Part shown: piece by piece, positions 7,594 to 16,905 of the stretch
Layout of the letters: each line of letters starts with the position of its first letter
Position numbering within the stretch: position 1 is the stretch's first letter
Origin: Paenibacillus sp. FSL H8-0332
GTDB taxonomy: Bacteria; Bacillota; Bacilli; Paenibacillales; Paenibacillaceae
Reading direction: 5' to 3'
Assembly (NCBI RefSeq): GCF_037963835.1
Contig: NZ_CP150145.1
Coordinates: 1,984,001-2,048,000 of the forward strand
Length of the DNA: 64,000 bases
Program-made: the position numbers and the translations under genes
Notes under the pieces: model-generated
The model's input: the letters and a program-made list of their open reading frames with translations, nothing else
Told to the model about the DNA's origin: nothing
Databases searched by the model: none

Positions 7594-8408
7594 CAGCCGC
7601 CAACCCCCTCATATAATCTGATCATGTGCCGGTATACCCAAATGCCTGCCCCCATAAAGACAAAGCAAGGCAGAATAGCGATAAAATCAGCGGCCTGTAC
7701 CCGGCCAAGCAGCGCGGAGGCCGGGAGGTAGCCAACCATCCCCACGGGAATGATCAGCGTAGCTGCCGCCTGCACCGCCTTCGGGAAGATCGGCAGCGGA
7801 TATTTGCCGACATGCAGCACACTGTCCGCCAGCTCGGATATCCGCGAATTGCCGACCCATTTGAAGGACATCGCCGCCATCATCAGCGATAATCCGGCCA
7901 ATACAGCCGTCCCGGCCAGGAACATTCCGGTGAATTGCAGCCAGGCGAGGGCGGAGATAGCGCCGATATGCATAGCGGAGAAGATGAATAATGCAGCCCC
8001 GCCAAGGAATAATCCGACACTCTCTACTGAGAAGGTAGTTGCAACAATGTAGAACAGCGGATTCAGCGGCTTGAGCAGAATGACCTCGAAGCTCCCCTCC
8101 CGCACATGCGACATCGTTGTCCACAACAATCCTCCGAAGACCAGACTGGAGAGACCGCTGGACATGGTGAATATAGACTGGATCAACAGCACCTCGTATA
8201 AGCTCCAGCCGGGAAAGCTGGTGCCCGCCCGGTAGATTAACAGCGTCACCAGCGGAAACAGAATGTTGCCGACGAGTGTAATCAGACTGCTGACGATGAA
8301 GTTCATCCGGTAGGCCGAAGCGGTCTGGATAGCAGAGTACATGCACTGCTTGTATACATCTACATATTTTTTCATAACAGGAATGTTCCTTTCCCTCCGG
8401 GTATTCAT
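7593..8408 (-). CDS. ABC-2 type exporter permease
   Basis: 271-residue membrane protein with about six hydrophobic segments. It matches the ABC-2/DUF990-like permeases that come in unequal pairs beside a single ATPase. The called ATG overlaps the upstream stop (ATGA). An internal ATG at 8375 (MKKYVDVYK) has an AAAGGA sequence in front and may be the true start, shortening the product by 11 residues. Confidence 0.82.
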   Translation of the reverse strand: MNTRRERNIPVMKKYVDVYKQCMYSAIQTASAYRMNFIVSSLITLVGNILFPLVTLLIYRAGTSFPGWSLYEVLLIQSIFTMSSGLSSLVFGGLLWTTMSHVREGSFEVILLKPLNPLFYIVATTFSVESVGLFLGGAALFIFSAMHIGAISALAWLQFTGMFLAGTAVLAGLSLMMAAMSFKWVGNSRISELADSVLHVGKYPLPIFPKAVQAAATLIIPVGMVGYLPASALLGRVQAADFIAILPCFVFMGAGIWVYRHMIRLYEGVGG

Positions 8409-9223
8409 GCGCCAACCGCCGTGAACTGCTTCATGGCCCGGCGGCGGACCAGCTCATTGCAGCCGAACATCACCAATACAGCTGCCCCCTGCATGCCTAC
8501 GGCTTCGGGAAGGGATAGCTCAAGGCCGCCAAGTGAATAATGTCCGGTGAACACCATGGCAGGCATATAAGCAATGTACTGGAAAGGCAAGAACAGCTGG
8601 GTGACCTGAAGCCAGTGCGGGAAGAAATCAAGCGGAATCAGCGCCCCCGAGAAAATACCCGACACCAGCAGGAAGGCGCTGCGAATCCCGCCGGATTGCA
8701 CCAGCCAGAAGGAGGTCAGGCCAATCGTATAATTGACATAGAAATTCATGAGAAAGGCAAGCAGCACAGACACCAGTGTCCACGGGAGGCTTGCCGGCCG
8801 CATATCGATCCCGAAGATAAAGATAAAGATCAGCAGACACGGCAGGAACTCAAACAAGAAGCCGAGCATCCGGTGCCCGAGCTTCTGGTACAAGGCAAAG
8901 GAACGGTGATGCACCGGACGCAGATGGAAGGTAAGGAATTTGCCGGTGCGTACCAGCATCGACAGATTCCAGTCGGCAAAATCCATAATCAGATACCCGA
9001 TCAGCGCCGTGGCCCCGAAATAGCGGATCATTTGCTGGAGATCAAGCCCGCCGAGCGTAGTCTGTCCGCCATAGACTGCGGTCCAGATGAAATATTGCAC
9101 CATGAAATACACCGGGCCGACAATAACAGAGACCAAGGAATGGGTGCGGTAGGCACTCCATTCCTTGTAGGTAACCTCTGCAACGGCCCGGCAGATGAGC
9201 CAGTTATGCTTGAGACGGTTCAT
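8405..9223 (-). CDS. ABC-2 type exporter permease, second subunit
   Basis: 272 residues with about six membrane segments. LSMLVRTGKFLTFHLRPVHHRSFALYQKLGHRM is the positively charged cytoplasmic loop typical of the DUF990-like permease partner. Its start shares one base with the stop of the upstream serine hydrolase (TAATG). Together with the next two genes it forms a complete exporter of the two-permease, one-ATPase kind. Confidence 0.82.
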   Translation of the reverse strand: MNRLKHNWLICRAVAEVTYKEWSAYRTHSLVSVIVGPVYFMVQYFIWTAVYGGQTTLGGLDLQQMIRYFGATALIGYLIMDFADWNLSMLVRTGKFLTFHLRPVHHRSFALYQKLGHRMLGFLFEFLPCLLIFIFIFGIDMRPASLPWTLVSVLLAFLMNFYVNYTIGLTSFWLVQSGGIRSAFLLVSGIFSGALIPLDFFPHWLQVTQLFLPFQYIAYMPAMVFTGHYSLGGLELSLPEAVGMQGAAVLVMFGCNELVRRRAMKQFTAVGA

Positions 9224-10503
9224 TACATCAGTCCTGACCAGATTACATTCGTTACATTGAACAGGGCTTCCGCATACCAGTTATCATCCGTGAAGGGCAC
9301 GAACCATACCGCGGTGAGCTGCTCCACCGGATCGATTACCATACAGCAGGCGCCGGCGCCTTCATGAAAATAACTGCCCTCGGAATAGAGGAATGCTGGG
9401 CCTCTCCGCATATCCAGCCCAATGCCGTAGCTCCGGTCTTTGACATTGTTGCCCCAGCAGTAATCAGGCGTGCCATAGAGCGTGCGGGTGGTGAGCTTCT
9501 CTACGGCTTTCCGGCCGACAATCCGCGTATCCCCCAAGGTTCCCATGCCCAGGAGCATATTGGCGAAGCGGGTGATGTCCGCAGTAGTAGAGACCAGCCC
9601 CCCGCCTGTATGGGATACGTTCTCCCACAGCTTCTCTGCTGGAGGTTCTTCCGGCTGTACGCCATGGATCAGGTCATGGAGCTGCTTTTCCTTGCGTTCA
9701 TTTCTTATAATGAAGCGCCTAGCCAATTCGGGAGTCGGTTCCCACATCGTGTCCTTCATGCCGAGCGGCTGCAGAATCTGCTCCTCTATGTACTGTTCAG
9801 CGGAAATACCTGTGACCTTCTTAATGATTTCACCAAGAATACAGAAGCCGAAGGAGCAGTATTGCCATTCCTCACCGACCGGTTTGTCGATCCCGCAGCT
9901 CAGTGCAGCTGTGATCCAGTCTAACTCGCCGTCCTCCGGCTTATACTTGTCGAAATATTCGCCAATCAGCTGCCAGTAAGACTTGTGATAAGGAATCATG
10001 CTGCCCGCACAGTCAGGGAACAGACCTGAGGTATGCGTGAGCAGGCTGTAGATGTCGATTTTATTGAACGGTTCTACGTTAAACGGTTCCAGAAAGGCAC
10101 CAACGGGAAGGTCAAACCGGAGAAGACCATCCTCCACCAGCTTGGCTATAGCAACAGAGGTAACCGCCTTGGTGATGGATGCGATGTGATGAACAGTTGT
10201 CGGCAACAGCGGGTCCGTCCGGTCTTCGCGGTAGGAAAGGGGGCCGAGGGCACCATTCATGAACGTCTTGCCGTACCGGGAGACGCTGTAAGCGGCTGCC
10301 TGGATTTTGTTCTCGTCGATCAGTTTCTGAAAGAGGGTATGGAGTACCCCGATTCTTGAAGCGTCATAATGAACCTCTGCGGGTGAGCAGTCGGTAATGC
10401 CAGGAGTGTGCAGCATAAAAGTATATGCCTCCTCGAAGGTTGTGGCGCTGAGCGAACCAGCTATGCCCAGGGAAATACGCCCAGGCTTCAGTATATCTTC
10501 CAT
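9223..10503 (-). CDS. Serine hydrolase, beta-lactamase/class C family
   Basis: 426-residue penicillin-binding-protein-like hydrolase. The nucleophile motif is SITK (Ser109-Lys112), the tyrosine motif is YCSFGFCILGEII (Tyr-Cys-Ser in place of the common YSN), and the third motif is HTGGG. There is no signal peptide, so it is probably cytoplasmic, like many esterase or peptidase members of the family. It is first of four overlapping leftward genes with the ABC-2 exporter, which suggests it modifies or hydrolyses the exported compound; that is inference. No clear SD precedes the ATG. Confidence 0.85.
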   Translation of the reverse strand: MEDILKPGRISLGIAGSLSATTFEEAYTFMLHTPGITDCSPAEVHYDASRIGVLHTLFQKLIDENKIQAAAYSVSRYGKTFMNGALGPLSYREDRTDPLLPTTVHHIASITKAVTSVAIAKLVEDGLLRFDLPVGAFLEPFNVEPFNKIDIYSLLTHTSGLFPDCAGSMIPYHKSYWQLIGEYFDKYKPEDGELDWITAALSCGIDKPVGEEWQYCSFGFCILGEIIKKVTGISAEQYIEEQILQPLGMKDTMWEPTPELARRFIIRNERKEKQLHDLIHGVQPEEPPAEKLWENVSHTGGGLVSTTADITRFANMLLGMGTLGDTRIVGRKAVEKLTTRTLYGTPDYCWGNNVKDRSYGIGLDMRRGPAFLYSEGSYFHEGAGACCMVIDPVEQLTAVWFVPFTDDNWYAEALFNVTNVIWSGLM

Positions 10504-10527
10504 ATAGTGTTAGTTACAATGGAAAGT

Positions 10528-10542
10528 TTGGTTTATAACCAA
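10528..10542. promoter_or_regulatory. Perfect 15-bp palindrome in a divergent promoter region
   Basis: TTGGTTTATAACCAA, with 6-bp arms around TAT, sits in the 90-base gap between the serine hydrolase/exporter operon and the amino acid permease. Its position and symmetry suit an operator shared by both directions. No regulator gene is adjacent. Confidence 0.35.
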
Positions 10543-10593
10543 TTTCTCCGGCTCTAAAAGAGGGGTGAACAGGTTAAATAGAGAAATAAAAGT

Positions 10594-11943
10594 ATGATAA
10601 ATATTTCACAGAACGGAAGGACAATGAATCACATCATGAAAACAAAGCCGTTAACGAAAAGCATTACGTTCATGCAAGCGCTGGCCCTGGTGGTCGGGAT
10701 GATTATCGGATCGGGGATTTTTTTGAAGCCCGGAATTGTATTGAATAATGCGGGTAGCCCGTGGATGAGTATTCTGGCCTGGGGTGTTGGGGGGATCATT
10801 ACCCTGGCTTCGGCGCTGAGTGTGGCGGAGATTGCGGCCGCCATTCCGAAGTCGGGAGGTCTATATACTTATTTAAGTGAATTGTACGGCGGAGTGTTCG
10901 GTTATCTGCTCGGCTGGGTTCAGGCGGTAATCTCCTATCCGGCTTCTGTAGCGGCGCTGGCTATTGCTTTTGCTACCTATTCCGGTTACTTCCTGCCGCT
11001 GAGTGCATGGCAGCAGAAGCTGCTTGCGGTGGGCATTCTGGCCTTCATACTGCTGATGAATGTCATCGCGACGAAGTTCGGCGGGATCATTCAGACGGTG
11101 GCCACGGTAGGCAAGCTGATTCCGGTAGCAGGCATTGTGGGCGTCGGGCTGTTCTCGGATCTGGCTCCCGGATTCGGCGGCATCGGTACAGCGGCTGCGG
11201 GTGCAGGCTTTGGAGCTGCGGTGCTCGGCACACTCTGGGCCTATGACGGCTGGATCAGCGTCACCAATATGGCGGGAGAGATCAAGGACCCGGCCAGGAC
11301 GCTGCCGAAAGTCATTTCGATCGGTGTTATTTTTGTTATCGCTGTGTATGTGTTGTTCAATATTGCGGTGTTTCAGGCGCTGCCCTATGACCAGATTGTG
11401 TCGTCCCCGACTCCGGGAGCCGATGCGGCTGAGGCTTTGTTCGGTAGCGGCGGCGGAGCCTTTATTACGGCAGGCATTATCGTCTCTGTACTGGGTGCGC
11501 TGAACGGTTATCTCATGACCGCAGCACGGGTGCCGCAGGCGATGGGGGAGCGGGGACAAATTCCGTTTTCCCGGGTGCTAAGCAGCATTCATCCGAAGTT
11601 TCAGACACCGGCGAATGCGCTTGTTTTTCAGAGTGTGCTGGCGGTGGTCTACATCTTCTCGGGCACCTTCAATACGCTGACGGATCTGCTGGTGTTCGTG
11701 CTCTGGATCTTCTTCACTATGGGCGTGTTCGGTGTGTTCCTCCTGCGCAGGAAGTTGCCGCCCGTACAAGGCCGCTATCGTGTGCCGCTCTATCCGTTCA
11801 CCCCGATTCTTGGCGTAGCAGGGGGTCTCTATATCCTGGCCAGCACGATCATCAGTGATCCGCTGCGCTCACTTATAGGGATTGGCATCACGCTTGCCGG
11901 ACTCCCGGTGTATGTGGTGATGATGCGGAAGAATCGCGTGTAG
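10594..11943 (+). CDS. Amino acid permease, APC superfamily (SteT/LAT-like)
   Basis: 449-residue transporter with about 12 membrane helices. APC motifs are seen early: ALALVVGMIIGSGIFLKPG in helix 1, then AEIAAAIPKSGGLYTYL in helix 2-3, and FGAAVLGTLWAYDGWISVTNMAGEIKDP in the middle. The arrangement resembles the B. subtilis serine/threonine exchanger SteT and other light-chain LAT-type exchangers. Alternative starts are ATG 10624 (closely preceded by GGAAGG) and ATG 10636. The substrate is not decided by sequence. Confidence 0.9.
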   Translation: MINISQNGRTMNHIMKTKPLTKSITFMQALALVVGMIIGSGIFLKPGIVLNNAGSPWMSILAWGVGGIITLASALSVAEIAAAIPKSGGLYTYLSELYGGVFGYLLGWVQAVISYPASVAALAIAFATYSGYFLPLSAWQQKLLAVGILAFILLMNVIATKFGGIIQTVATVGKLIPVAGIVGVGLFSDLAPGFGGIGTAAAGAGFGAAVLGTLWAYDGWISVTNMAGEIKDPARTLPKVISIGVIFVIAVYVLFNIAVFQALPYDQIVSSPTPGADAAEALFGSGGGAFITAGIIVSVLGALNGYLMTAARVPQAMGERGQIPFSRVLSSIHPKFQTPANALVFQSVLAVVYIFSGTFNTLTDLLVFVLWIFFTMGVFGVFLLRRKLPPVQGRYRVPLYPFTPILGVAGGLYILASTIISDPLRSLIGIGITLAGLPVYVVMMRKNRV

Positions 11944-11986
11944 ACAGCAGTTTATAGCCGGGTGTGAGAAAGTTTCAATAAAACAG

Positions 11987-12015
11987 TTGACAGCGCCCGT
12001 TCAAAAAAGTATACT
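11987..12015 (+). promoter_or_regulatory. Strong promoter of the tRNA-Lys gene
   Basis: TTGACA (11987-11992), 17-base spacer, TATACT (12010-12015): a near-consensus sigma-A promoter about 75 bases before the tRNA. Confidence 0.8.
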
Positions 12016-12088
12016 ATGAAAGTACTTTTGATCGGACGCAGTCAGCTTAGAGATCATCGTCTAGAAGAAACATACATAGACACCATAC

Positions 12089-12161
12089 GGACTCTTAGCT
12101 CAGTTGGTAGAGCAGTAGACTCTTAATCTATTTGTCCAGGGTTCGAGCCCCTGAGAGTCCA
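12089..12161 (+). tRNA. tRNA-Lys (anticodon CTT)
   Basis: Complete cloverleaf. The acceptor GGACTCT pairs with AGAGTCC and the D arm GCTC pairs with GAGC. The anticodon loop is CTCTTAA (anticodon CTT, reading AAG) and the T arm is CAGGG-TTCGAGC-CCCTG. The discriminator is A and CCA is not encoded. It stands alone with its own strong promoter and a terminator ten bases downstream. No integrase or attachment-site duplication is seen around it. Confidence 0.96.
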
Positions 12162-12170
12162 TCCCTTAAG

Positions 12171-12194
12171 AAACGGCAGAAATGCCGTTTTTTT
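12171..12194 (+). terminator. Terminator of the tRNA gene
   Basis: AAACGGCA (12171-12178), GAAA loop, TGCCGTTT (12183-12190), followed by more Ts. Classic compact intrinsic terminator. Confidence 0.9.
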
Positions 12195-12208
12195 GCTGTT
12201 TTGAGAGA

Positions 12209-12230
12209 TGTGTGCGGTAAACCGAATACA
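12209..12230. repeat. Dispersed 22-nt repeat, copy 1 (inverted orientation)
   Basis: TGTGTGCGGTAAACCGAATACA is close to the complement of the two copies at 63001 and 63052 (about 20 of 22 positions) and resembles that at 42552. See the findings for the family. Confidence 0.55.
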
Positions 12231-12267
12231 TTGGGACCGGGGATGGCGCGTGGGCCGAATGTAATCG

Positions 12268-12293
12268 AAAAAGCGGATACATTATGCATCCGC
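12268..12293 (-). terminator. Terminator of the VOC gene
   Basis: GCGGAT-CAT and ATG-ATCCGC arms (12273-12293) around a tiny loop, followed leftward by a T run (A run on plus at 12268-12272). Confidence 0.7.
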
Positions 12294-12316
12294 AAATTCC
12301 GGAAGTAGTTTTACCC

Positions 12317-12682
12317 CTACATATGCTCTGCAAGCTGTACCTCGAAGCCATCAGGGTCCAGGATATAGAAGAAACGCAGGCTGGTATTCGGCGCTATGGG
12401 GCCGCGTGCTACCGGGATTCCTTCCTTACCAAGCTCCGCCATAGCCTCGTCCAGCGATGCGACCTCGAACCCTACAGACACTCCGCACTCCGGCTTCAAT
12501 GGCGGGTCGCTACCCTCTATCAACTCAAGCTTCGGCTGCCCCTCTATCCCCAGCATGACGATCTGCTTCCCTCTGCTCTCGAATCTGCGCTCCACAGGAA
12601 GCCCTAGAATTCGGTGATAGAAGTCAAGGGAAGCCTCCAGATTACGTACCCTGAGTGTCATCCAATTCATACTAAGCTTCAT
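12317..12682 (-). CDS. VOC (glyoxalase/bleomycin resistance/dioxygenase) fold protein
   Basis: 121 residues from the ATG at 12682, which is preceded by AAAGGATGG at good spacing; an earlier ATG at 12706 lacks an SD. The product shows the two beta-alpha-beta-beta-beta modules of the VOC fold: WMTLRVRNLEASLDFYHRILGLPV at the start and FFYILDPDGFEVQLAE at the end. Members bind a metal and act on small molecules; the specific activity cannot be told. It stands alone, divergent from the DUF4180 gene. Confidence 0.85.
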   Translation of the reverse strand: MKLSMNWMTLRVRNLEASLDFYHRILGLPVERRFESRGKQIVMLGIEGQPKLELIEGSDPPLKPECGVSVGFEVASLDEAMAELGKEGIPVARGPIAPNTSLRFFYILDPDGFEVQLAEHM

Positions 12683-12769
12683 CAATATCCATCCTTTGCT
12701 GTACAATTCAGTTGCTGCTGTTATAAGCTATCCGCATATTCTACCATATTCGATCAGGAGGTTGTAACC

Positions 12770-13135
12770 ATGAACATAACAACTATAGAAGCAGGCGGCA
12801 GAGTCATCGCTATAGTGAGCGGCAACGAGGCCGTGGTCGGGAATGTCCAGAGCGCGCTCGATCTAATGGCAACGGTACGCTATGAGACAGATTGCGACCG
12901 GATCGTGATCCATAAAGGGCTGCTGAGCGAGGAGTTCTTCGACCTCAAGACTCGGCTGGCCGGTGAGATTCTGCAGAAGTTCATTAACTATCAGGTGAAG
13001 GCAGCCGTGGTGGGTGATTTCAGCAGCTATACCAGCCGCAGTCTGCGTGATTTCATCTATGAATGCAACCAGGGGAAGGATGTATTTTTCGTAGCGGATG
13101 AGCAGCAGGCAGTTGAGCGGTTGAGCCGGGTCTAG
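12770..13135 (+). CDS. DUF4180 domain protein
   Basis: 121 residues starting at an ATG preceded by CAGGAGGTTGTAACC. The upstream part of the open frame lies in the neighbour's promoter region and is not coding. The sequence (DRIVIHKGLLSEEFFDLKTRLAGEILQKFINYQVKAAVVGDFSSYTSRSLRDFIYECNQG) is typical of DUF4180, a small cytoplasmic STAS-like family of unknown function. It is divergent from the VOC gene. Confidence 0.85.
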   Translation: MNITTIEAGGRVIAIVSGNEAVVGNVQSALDLMATVRYETDCDRIVIHKGLLSEEFFDLKTRLAGEILQKFINYQVKAAVVGDFSSYTSRSLRDFIYECNQGKDVFFVADEQQAVERLSRV

Positions 13136-13267
13136 AATTTCGTAGCGTCAGAGCAGTAGACTGCAATTCGTTAGTCCGGCCTCTATGCAGCCGGTAGTGG
13201 AACCGGAAACCCCGGATATGATAAGCTCATGGAATCAGGGCAGCCCTGAACTAAGGAGGGGAAAGAT

Positions 13268-16198
13268 ATGAGCAGCTTAATAGCAGGTGAGGTCTATTCC
13301 GGGTTTCAAGTGATACGCAAGGAGTACATACGGGAAATCGAATCCTCCGTATACACGCTGGAGCATCAGCAGAGCGGCGCACGGCTGCTCTATGTACAGA
13401 ATCAGGATGACAATAAGGTGTTCAGTGTTACGTTCCGGACTCCGCCTGCGGACAGCACGGGAGTGTTTCACATTCTGGAGCATTCGGTCCTCTGCGGCTC
13501 CGACAAATTCCCGGTAAAGGAACCGTTCGTGGAGCTGCTGAAGGGCTCGATGAAGACGTTCCTGAACGCTTTTACCTTTGGCGACAAAACGATGTATCCG
13601 GTAGCCAGCCAGAATGACCAGGATTTCGCCAATCTGATGGAGGTCTATCTGGACAGCGTCTTTCAGCCGAATATTTACAGTCAGCCGGAGATCTTCGAGC
13701 AGGAGGGCTGGCATTATGAGCTGCCGCATTCCGGGGATGAGCTGATCTACAAGGGCGTCGTCTACAATGAGATGAAGGGTTCGTATTCCTCGCCAGTGAC
13801 AGTGCTGATTGACCGAATCAAAAAATCGCTCTACCCGGGTACGATCTACCGTCACTCTTCCGGCGGTGACCCGCAGCATATTCCTGCCCTGACCTATGAG
13901 CAGTTTCTGGAGGCGCACCGGAATTATTATCACCCGTCGAATAGTTATTTTTATCTCTATGGCGACCTGAATATCGAAGCACGGCTGCAGTTTATCCATG
14001 AGGAATACCTCAGCCGCTATACCCGCAAGGCTATAGATACTTCGATTGCACTACAGGCACCGGCCGGCATGACCCAGCTTACGGCGGAGTATCCCATTCT
14101 GGAGACGGAAACGGCTGCCGACAAGACATACCTGAGCTTGAATTATGTAATTGGGACCTCTCTGGACCGGGAGCTGAATCTGGCCTTTGCCATTCTGAAA
14201 AGCATGCTGATGGACAGCAATGCGGCCCCGCTGAAGCAAGCGCTGCTGGAGAGCGGCCTGGGCAAGGATGTGGTTGCTTTTTATTCAGATAGTATGGTTC
14301 AGCCTATGCTGGGTATTGCCTTGACACATTCTAATCCTGAAGCCAAGGAGGAGTTCGTGAATCTGGTCAGAGCAACTCTGAGCCGCCTTGCTGCGGACGG
14401 TCTGGATGAGAAGCTGGTGCTCGCTGCGGTGAACAGCAAGGAATTTGAACTGCGTGAAGCCGATTTCAGCCAATATCCGAAGGGTCTCACCTACAACATG
14501 GAAGTGATGAAGGCCTGGCTGTATGACGGCTTGCCGTCCACGTATCTGGAATATGAAGCGGCGCTTGCGGCGATCCGTGAACAAAGTGCCAACCGTTATT
14601 TCGAGCGCCTGATTGAGACCTACCTGCTGAACAGTGACCACTGTAGTGTCGTTGTCCTCCATCCCTCTCAGACCCTGGCGGGGGAAAAGGATGCGGCGGT
14701 CCGCAGCCGTCTGGCGTCATACAAAGCGTCTTTGGCCCCGGCCCAACTGGATGAACTGGTGCTTAGCACGCAGAAGCTGCTGGCCCGGCAGAACACTCCT
14801 GACCCCTCAGAGGAGCTGGAGAAGCTGCCGAAGCTGACTCTCCAGGACATTAACCCTATAGCCCCGGCCGGGGTACCCACAGTGGAGTATGCTCTGGATG
14901 GGATTAAGGTGCTGCATCATGAAGTGGCTGCCGGTACAATTGCCTATATCAAGTTGTACTGGGACACCTGCGTGCTTGCTGCGCAGCAGATTCCTTATCT
15001 GGAGCTGCTGGCGAGAGTGCTTGGACAACTGGAGACGGAAGCCTACAGTATTGAGGAGCTGACCAGTGAAATCGGAATTTCGACCGGGGGCATCCGTTTT
15101 CAGAATGAAGTGTTCGGAGCCGGGAAATCTGCGGAAGGCAGCTATCAGGCCAAATTCAGCGCGCGGATCAAGGTCATGCAGGGCAACATCGGCGGTTCTC
15201 TGAAGCTGCTGCATGAGCTGCTCTACGGCAGCAATCTGGATAACCTGTCCAAGCTGCAGGAGATTGTCCGCCGGGAAGCCTCCGGCATGGAGGCGATGCT
15301 GACCCAGAAAGGCAATGAGATTGCAGCCAGCCGGGTGCTGTCCTACTTCTCGGACCGGGGGATGTACGAGGAGCAGCTTGGCGGCGTGGCGTATTACCGC
15401 TTCATTAAGGAGCTGGCCCGCACCATTGACCAGCAGGCGGAGGGGCTTGCGGATACCTTGAAGGAAATCTGCGGGTTGTTGTTCAATACGCAGAATCTGA
15501 CGCTCTCCCTCACCGGTACGGCGGATTCGTATGCGGAATTCGCTGCACATGTGCAGGAGCTGGACCTGGGCAGCCGGGCGGTGGATTCTCAGCCTCTCTT
15601 GTCTGCACAGGGCCAGGGGGTAAACGAAGGCTTCATGTCCGCGAGCCAGGTACAGTATGTAGTTAAAGGCTATGATTACAAGAAGCTGGGCTTCGCCTAT
15701 TCCGGCAAGCTGCAGGTGCTTAAGAAGATCCTCAGCCTGACCTACCTGTGGAATACGGTCCGGGTCAAGGGCGGTGCGTATGGCGGCAATCTGCTCCTGC
15801 GCCGCGACGGGGTACTTCTATTCACTTCCTACCGTGATCCGAACCTGCTGGAGACGCTGGAGGTCTATGACCGTGCTTCTCTGTTTGCAGATGAATATGC
15901 AGCAGATGAAGCGGAGATGGAGAGGGCGATTATAGGGACCCTGGCCATGCTGGACCAGCCGCTGAGTCCCGGCGCTACAGGCCGTCAGGCGGACCGGCAT
16001 TATTTCGAGCAGATTACTGCGGAAGATCTTCAGCAGGAGCGTAATGAAATTCTGTCGGCCACTGCCGGGGATATCAGGAGCTATGCCAGTCTGCTTGAGG
16101 CGGTAACACAGCAGAATTACTTCTGTGTGGTCGGAGGCGAATCCAAGCTGAAATCTGCCTCCGGTGCCTTTGGCAGCCTGGAGGAGCTGGTGAAATAA
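13268..16198 (+). CDS. M16C zinc metallopeptidase (presequence protease/insulinase family)
   Basis: 976 residues, the usual length of PreP/Cym1-type peptidases that degrade short unstructured peptides. The inverted zinc motif HILEH (His68, Glu71, His72) lies in VFHILEHSVLCGSDKFPVKEPF, and the further glutamate region in VVYNEMKGSYSSP is family-typical. Two M16 halves are joined by a helical linker, and the second half keeps the RXXGGAYGG signature near residue 840. AAGGAGGGG precedes the ATG. It is first of three closely spaced rightward genes ending at the terminator near 18000. No signal peptide is seen, so it is cytoplasmic. Confidence 0.93.
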   Translation: MSSLIAGEVYSGFQVIRKEYIREIESSVYTLEHQQSGARLLYVQNQDDNKVFSVTFRTPPADSTGVFHILEHSVLCGSDKFPVKEPFVELLKGSMKTFLNAFTFGDKTMYPVASQNDQDFANLMEVYLDSVFQPNIYSQPEIFEQEGWHYELPHSGDELIYKGVVYNEMKGSYSSPVTVLIDRIKKSLYPGTIYRHSSGGDPQHIPALTYEQFLEAHRNYYHPSNSYFYLYGDLNIEARLQFIHEEYLSRYTRKAIDTSIALQAPAGMTQLTAEYPILETETAADKTYLSLNYVIGTSLDRELNLAFAILKSMLMDSNAAPLKQALLESGLGKDVVAFYSDSMVQPMLGIALTHSNPEAKEEFVNLVRATLSRLAADGLDEKLVLAAVNSKEFELREADFSQYPKGLTYNMEVMKAWLYDGLPSTYLEYEAALAAIREQSANRYFERLIETYLLNSDHCSVVVLHPSQTLAGEKDAAVRSRLASYKASLAPAQLDELVLSTQKLLARQNTPDPSEELEKLPKLTLQDINPIAPAGVPTVEYALDGIKVLHHEVAAGTIAYIKLYWDTCVLAAQQIPYLELLARVLGQLETEAYSIEELTSEIGISTGGIRFQNEVFGAGKSAEGSYQAKFSARIKVMQGNIGGSLKLLHELLYGSNLDNLSKLQEIVRREASGMEAMLTQKGNEIAASRVLSYFSDRGMYEEQLGGVAYYRFIKELARTIDQQAEGLADTLKEICGLLFNTQNLTLSLTGTADSYAEFAAHVQELDLGSRAVDSQPLLSAQGQGVNEGFMSASQVQYVVKGYDYKKLGFAYSGKLQVLKKILSLTYLWNTVRVKGGAYGGNLLLRRDGVLLFTSYRDPNLLETLEVYDRASLFADEYAADEAEMERAIIGTLAMLDQPLSPGATGRQADRHYFEQITAEDLQQERNEILSATAGDIRSYASLLEAVTQQNYFCVVGGESKLKSASGAFGSLEELVK

Positions 16199-16211
16199 GG
16201 AGGGGACAGGT

Positions 16212-16874
16212 GTGCAGATAACCATTCATCAATTTAACAAGGTTGCGGAAGAATATGATTTTGTGAACACGTTACTCAATGACTATTCTTTTTTCATGAA
16301 CAACCTTCCCGTGCAAACCGGGCGAGCCCTTGATGTCGGCTGCGGTTCCGGAATATTAGTGAATGAATTGTCAGCTCAATTCGGTGAGGTAATCGGTATT
16401 GATATTTCAGATGAGATGCTGGAGATCGCCACAGCGAAGCGTCAGCATTCCAATACAAGCTATTTGAATATGGATGCTGAAAACCTCGTGTTGGATGGAA
16501 AGTTCGACTTCATCGTGAGCAGAACCACCTTCCATCATCTGAATGATATTCCAAAAGTGATCCGCCAGCTGCAAAGCTTGCTGAATGACGGGGGGAAGCT
16601 TGTAATTCTGGATAATGTATCGGAAAGAGAAACTCCGCCGGCATACGTGTACATTGCGGGTGCGGTAATTGAGTTCATTCCTCATATCCGCAAATTCGGA
16701 TTCAGGAATGCTGTCCGCATATTCAACCACCAAACCTCCAGATCTTGGCTCGAACATGTAACATCCGATAAGTATAAATCAGAACAACAATATCACGAGT
16801 TGTACGGAAATCTATTGCCTGATTGTCGTTTGCAAAAAATGGGCTGGGCTATGGGCATCGTTTGGGAAAAATAG
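16212..16874 (+). CDS. Class I SAM-dependent methyltransferase
   Basis: 220 residues with a GTG start 13 bases after the peptidase stop, behind AAGGAGGGG. The SAM-binding motif I is ALDVGCGSGILVNEL, followed by the acidic end of strand 2 (VIGIDIS) and motif II/III positions (FDFIVSRTTFHHLNDI, GGKLVILDN). This is the Methyltransf_11/25 class. The substrate is unknown; it could act on a small molecule or lipid quinone-like acceptor. It probably shares a transcript with the peptidase and the oxidoreductase. Confidence 0.9.
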   Translation: MQITIHQFNKVAEEYDFVNTLLNDYSFFMNNLPVQTGRALDVGCGSGILVNELSAQFGEVIGIDISDEMLEIATAKRQHSNTSYLNMDAENLVLDGKFDFIVSRTTFHHLNDIPKVIRQLQSLLNDGGKLVILDNVSERETPPAYVYIAGAVIEFIPHIRKFGFRNAVRIFNHQTSRSWLEHVTSDKYKSEQQYHELYGNLLPDCRLQKMGWAMGIVWEK

Positions 16875-16905
16875 TAGAATTACTGACTTCTAGGAGGAAC
16901 AATGC

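Noticed and set aside
12089..12161. tRNA-Lys as an integration site for an island
   Set aside because: No integrase, no repeated 3' tRNA fragment and ordinary housekeeping-type genes on both sides.
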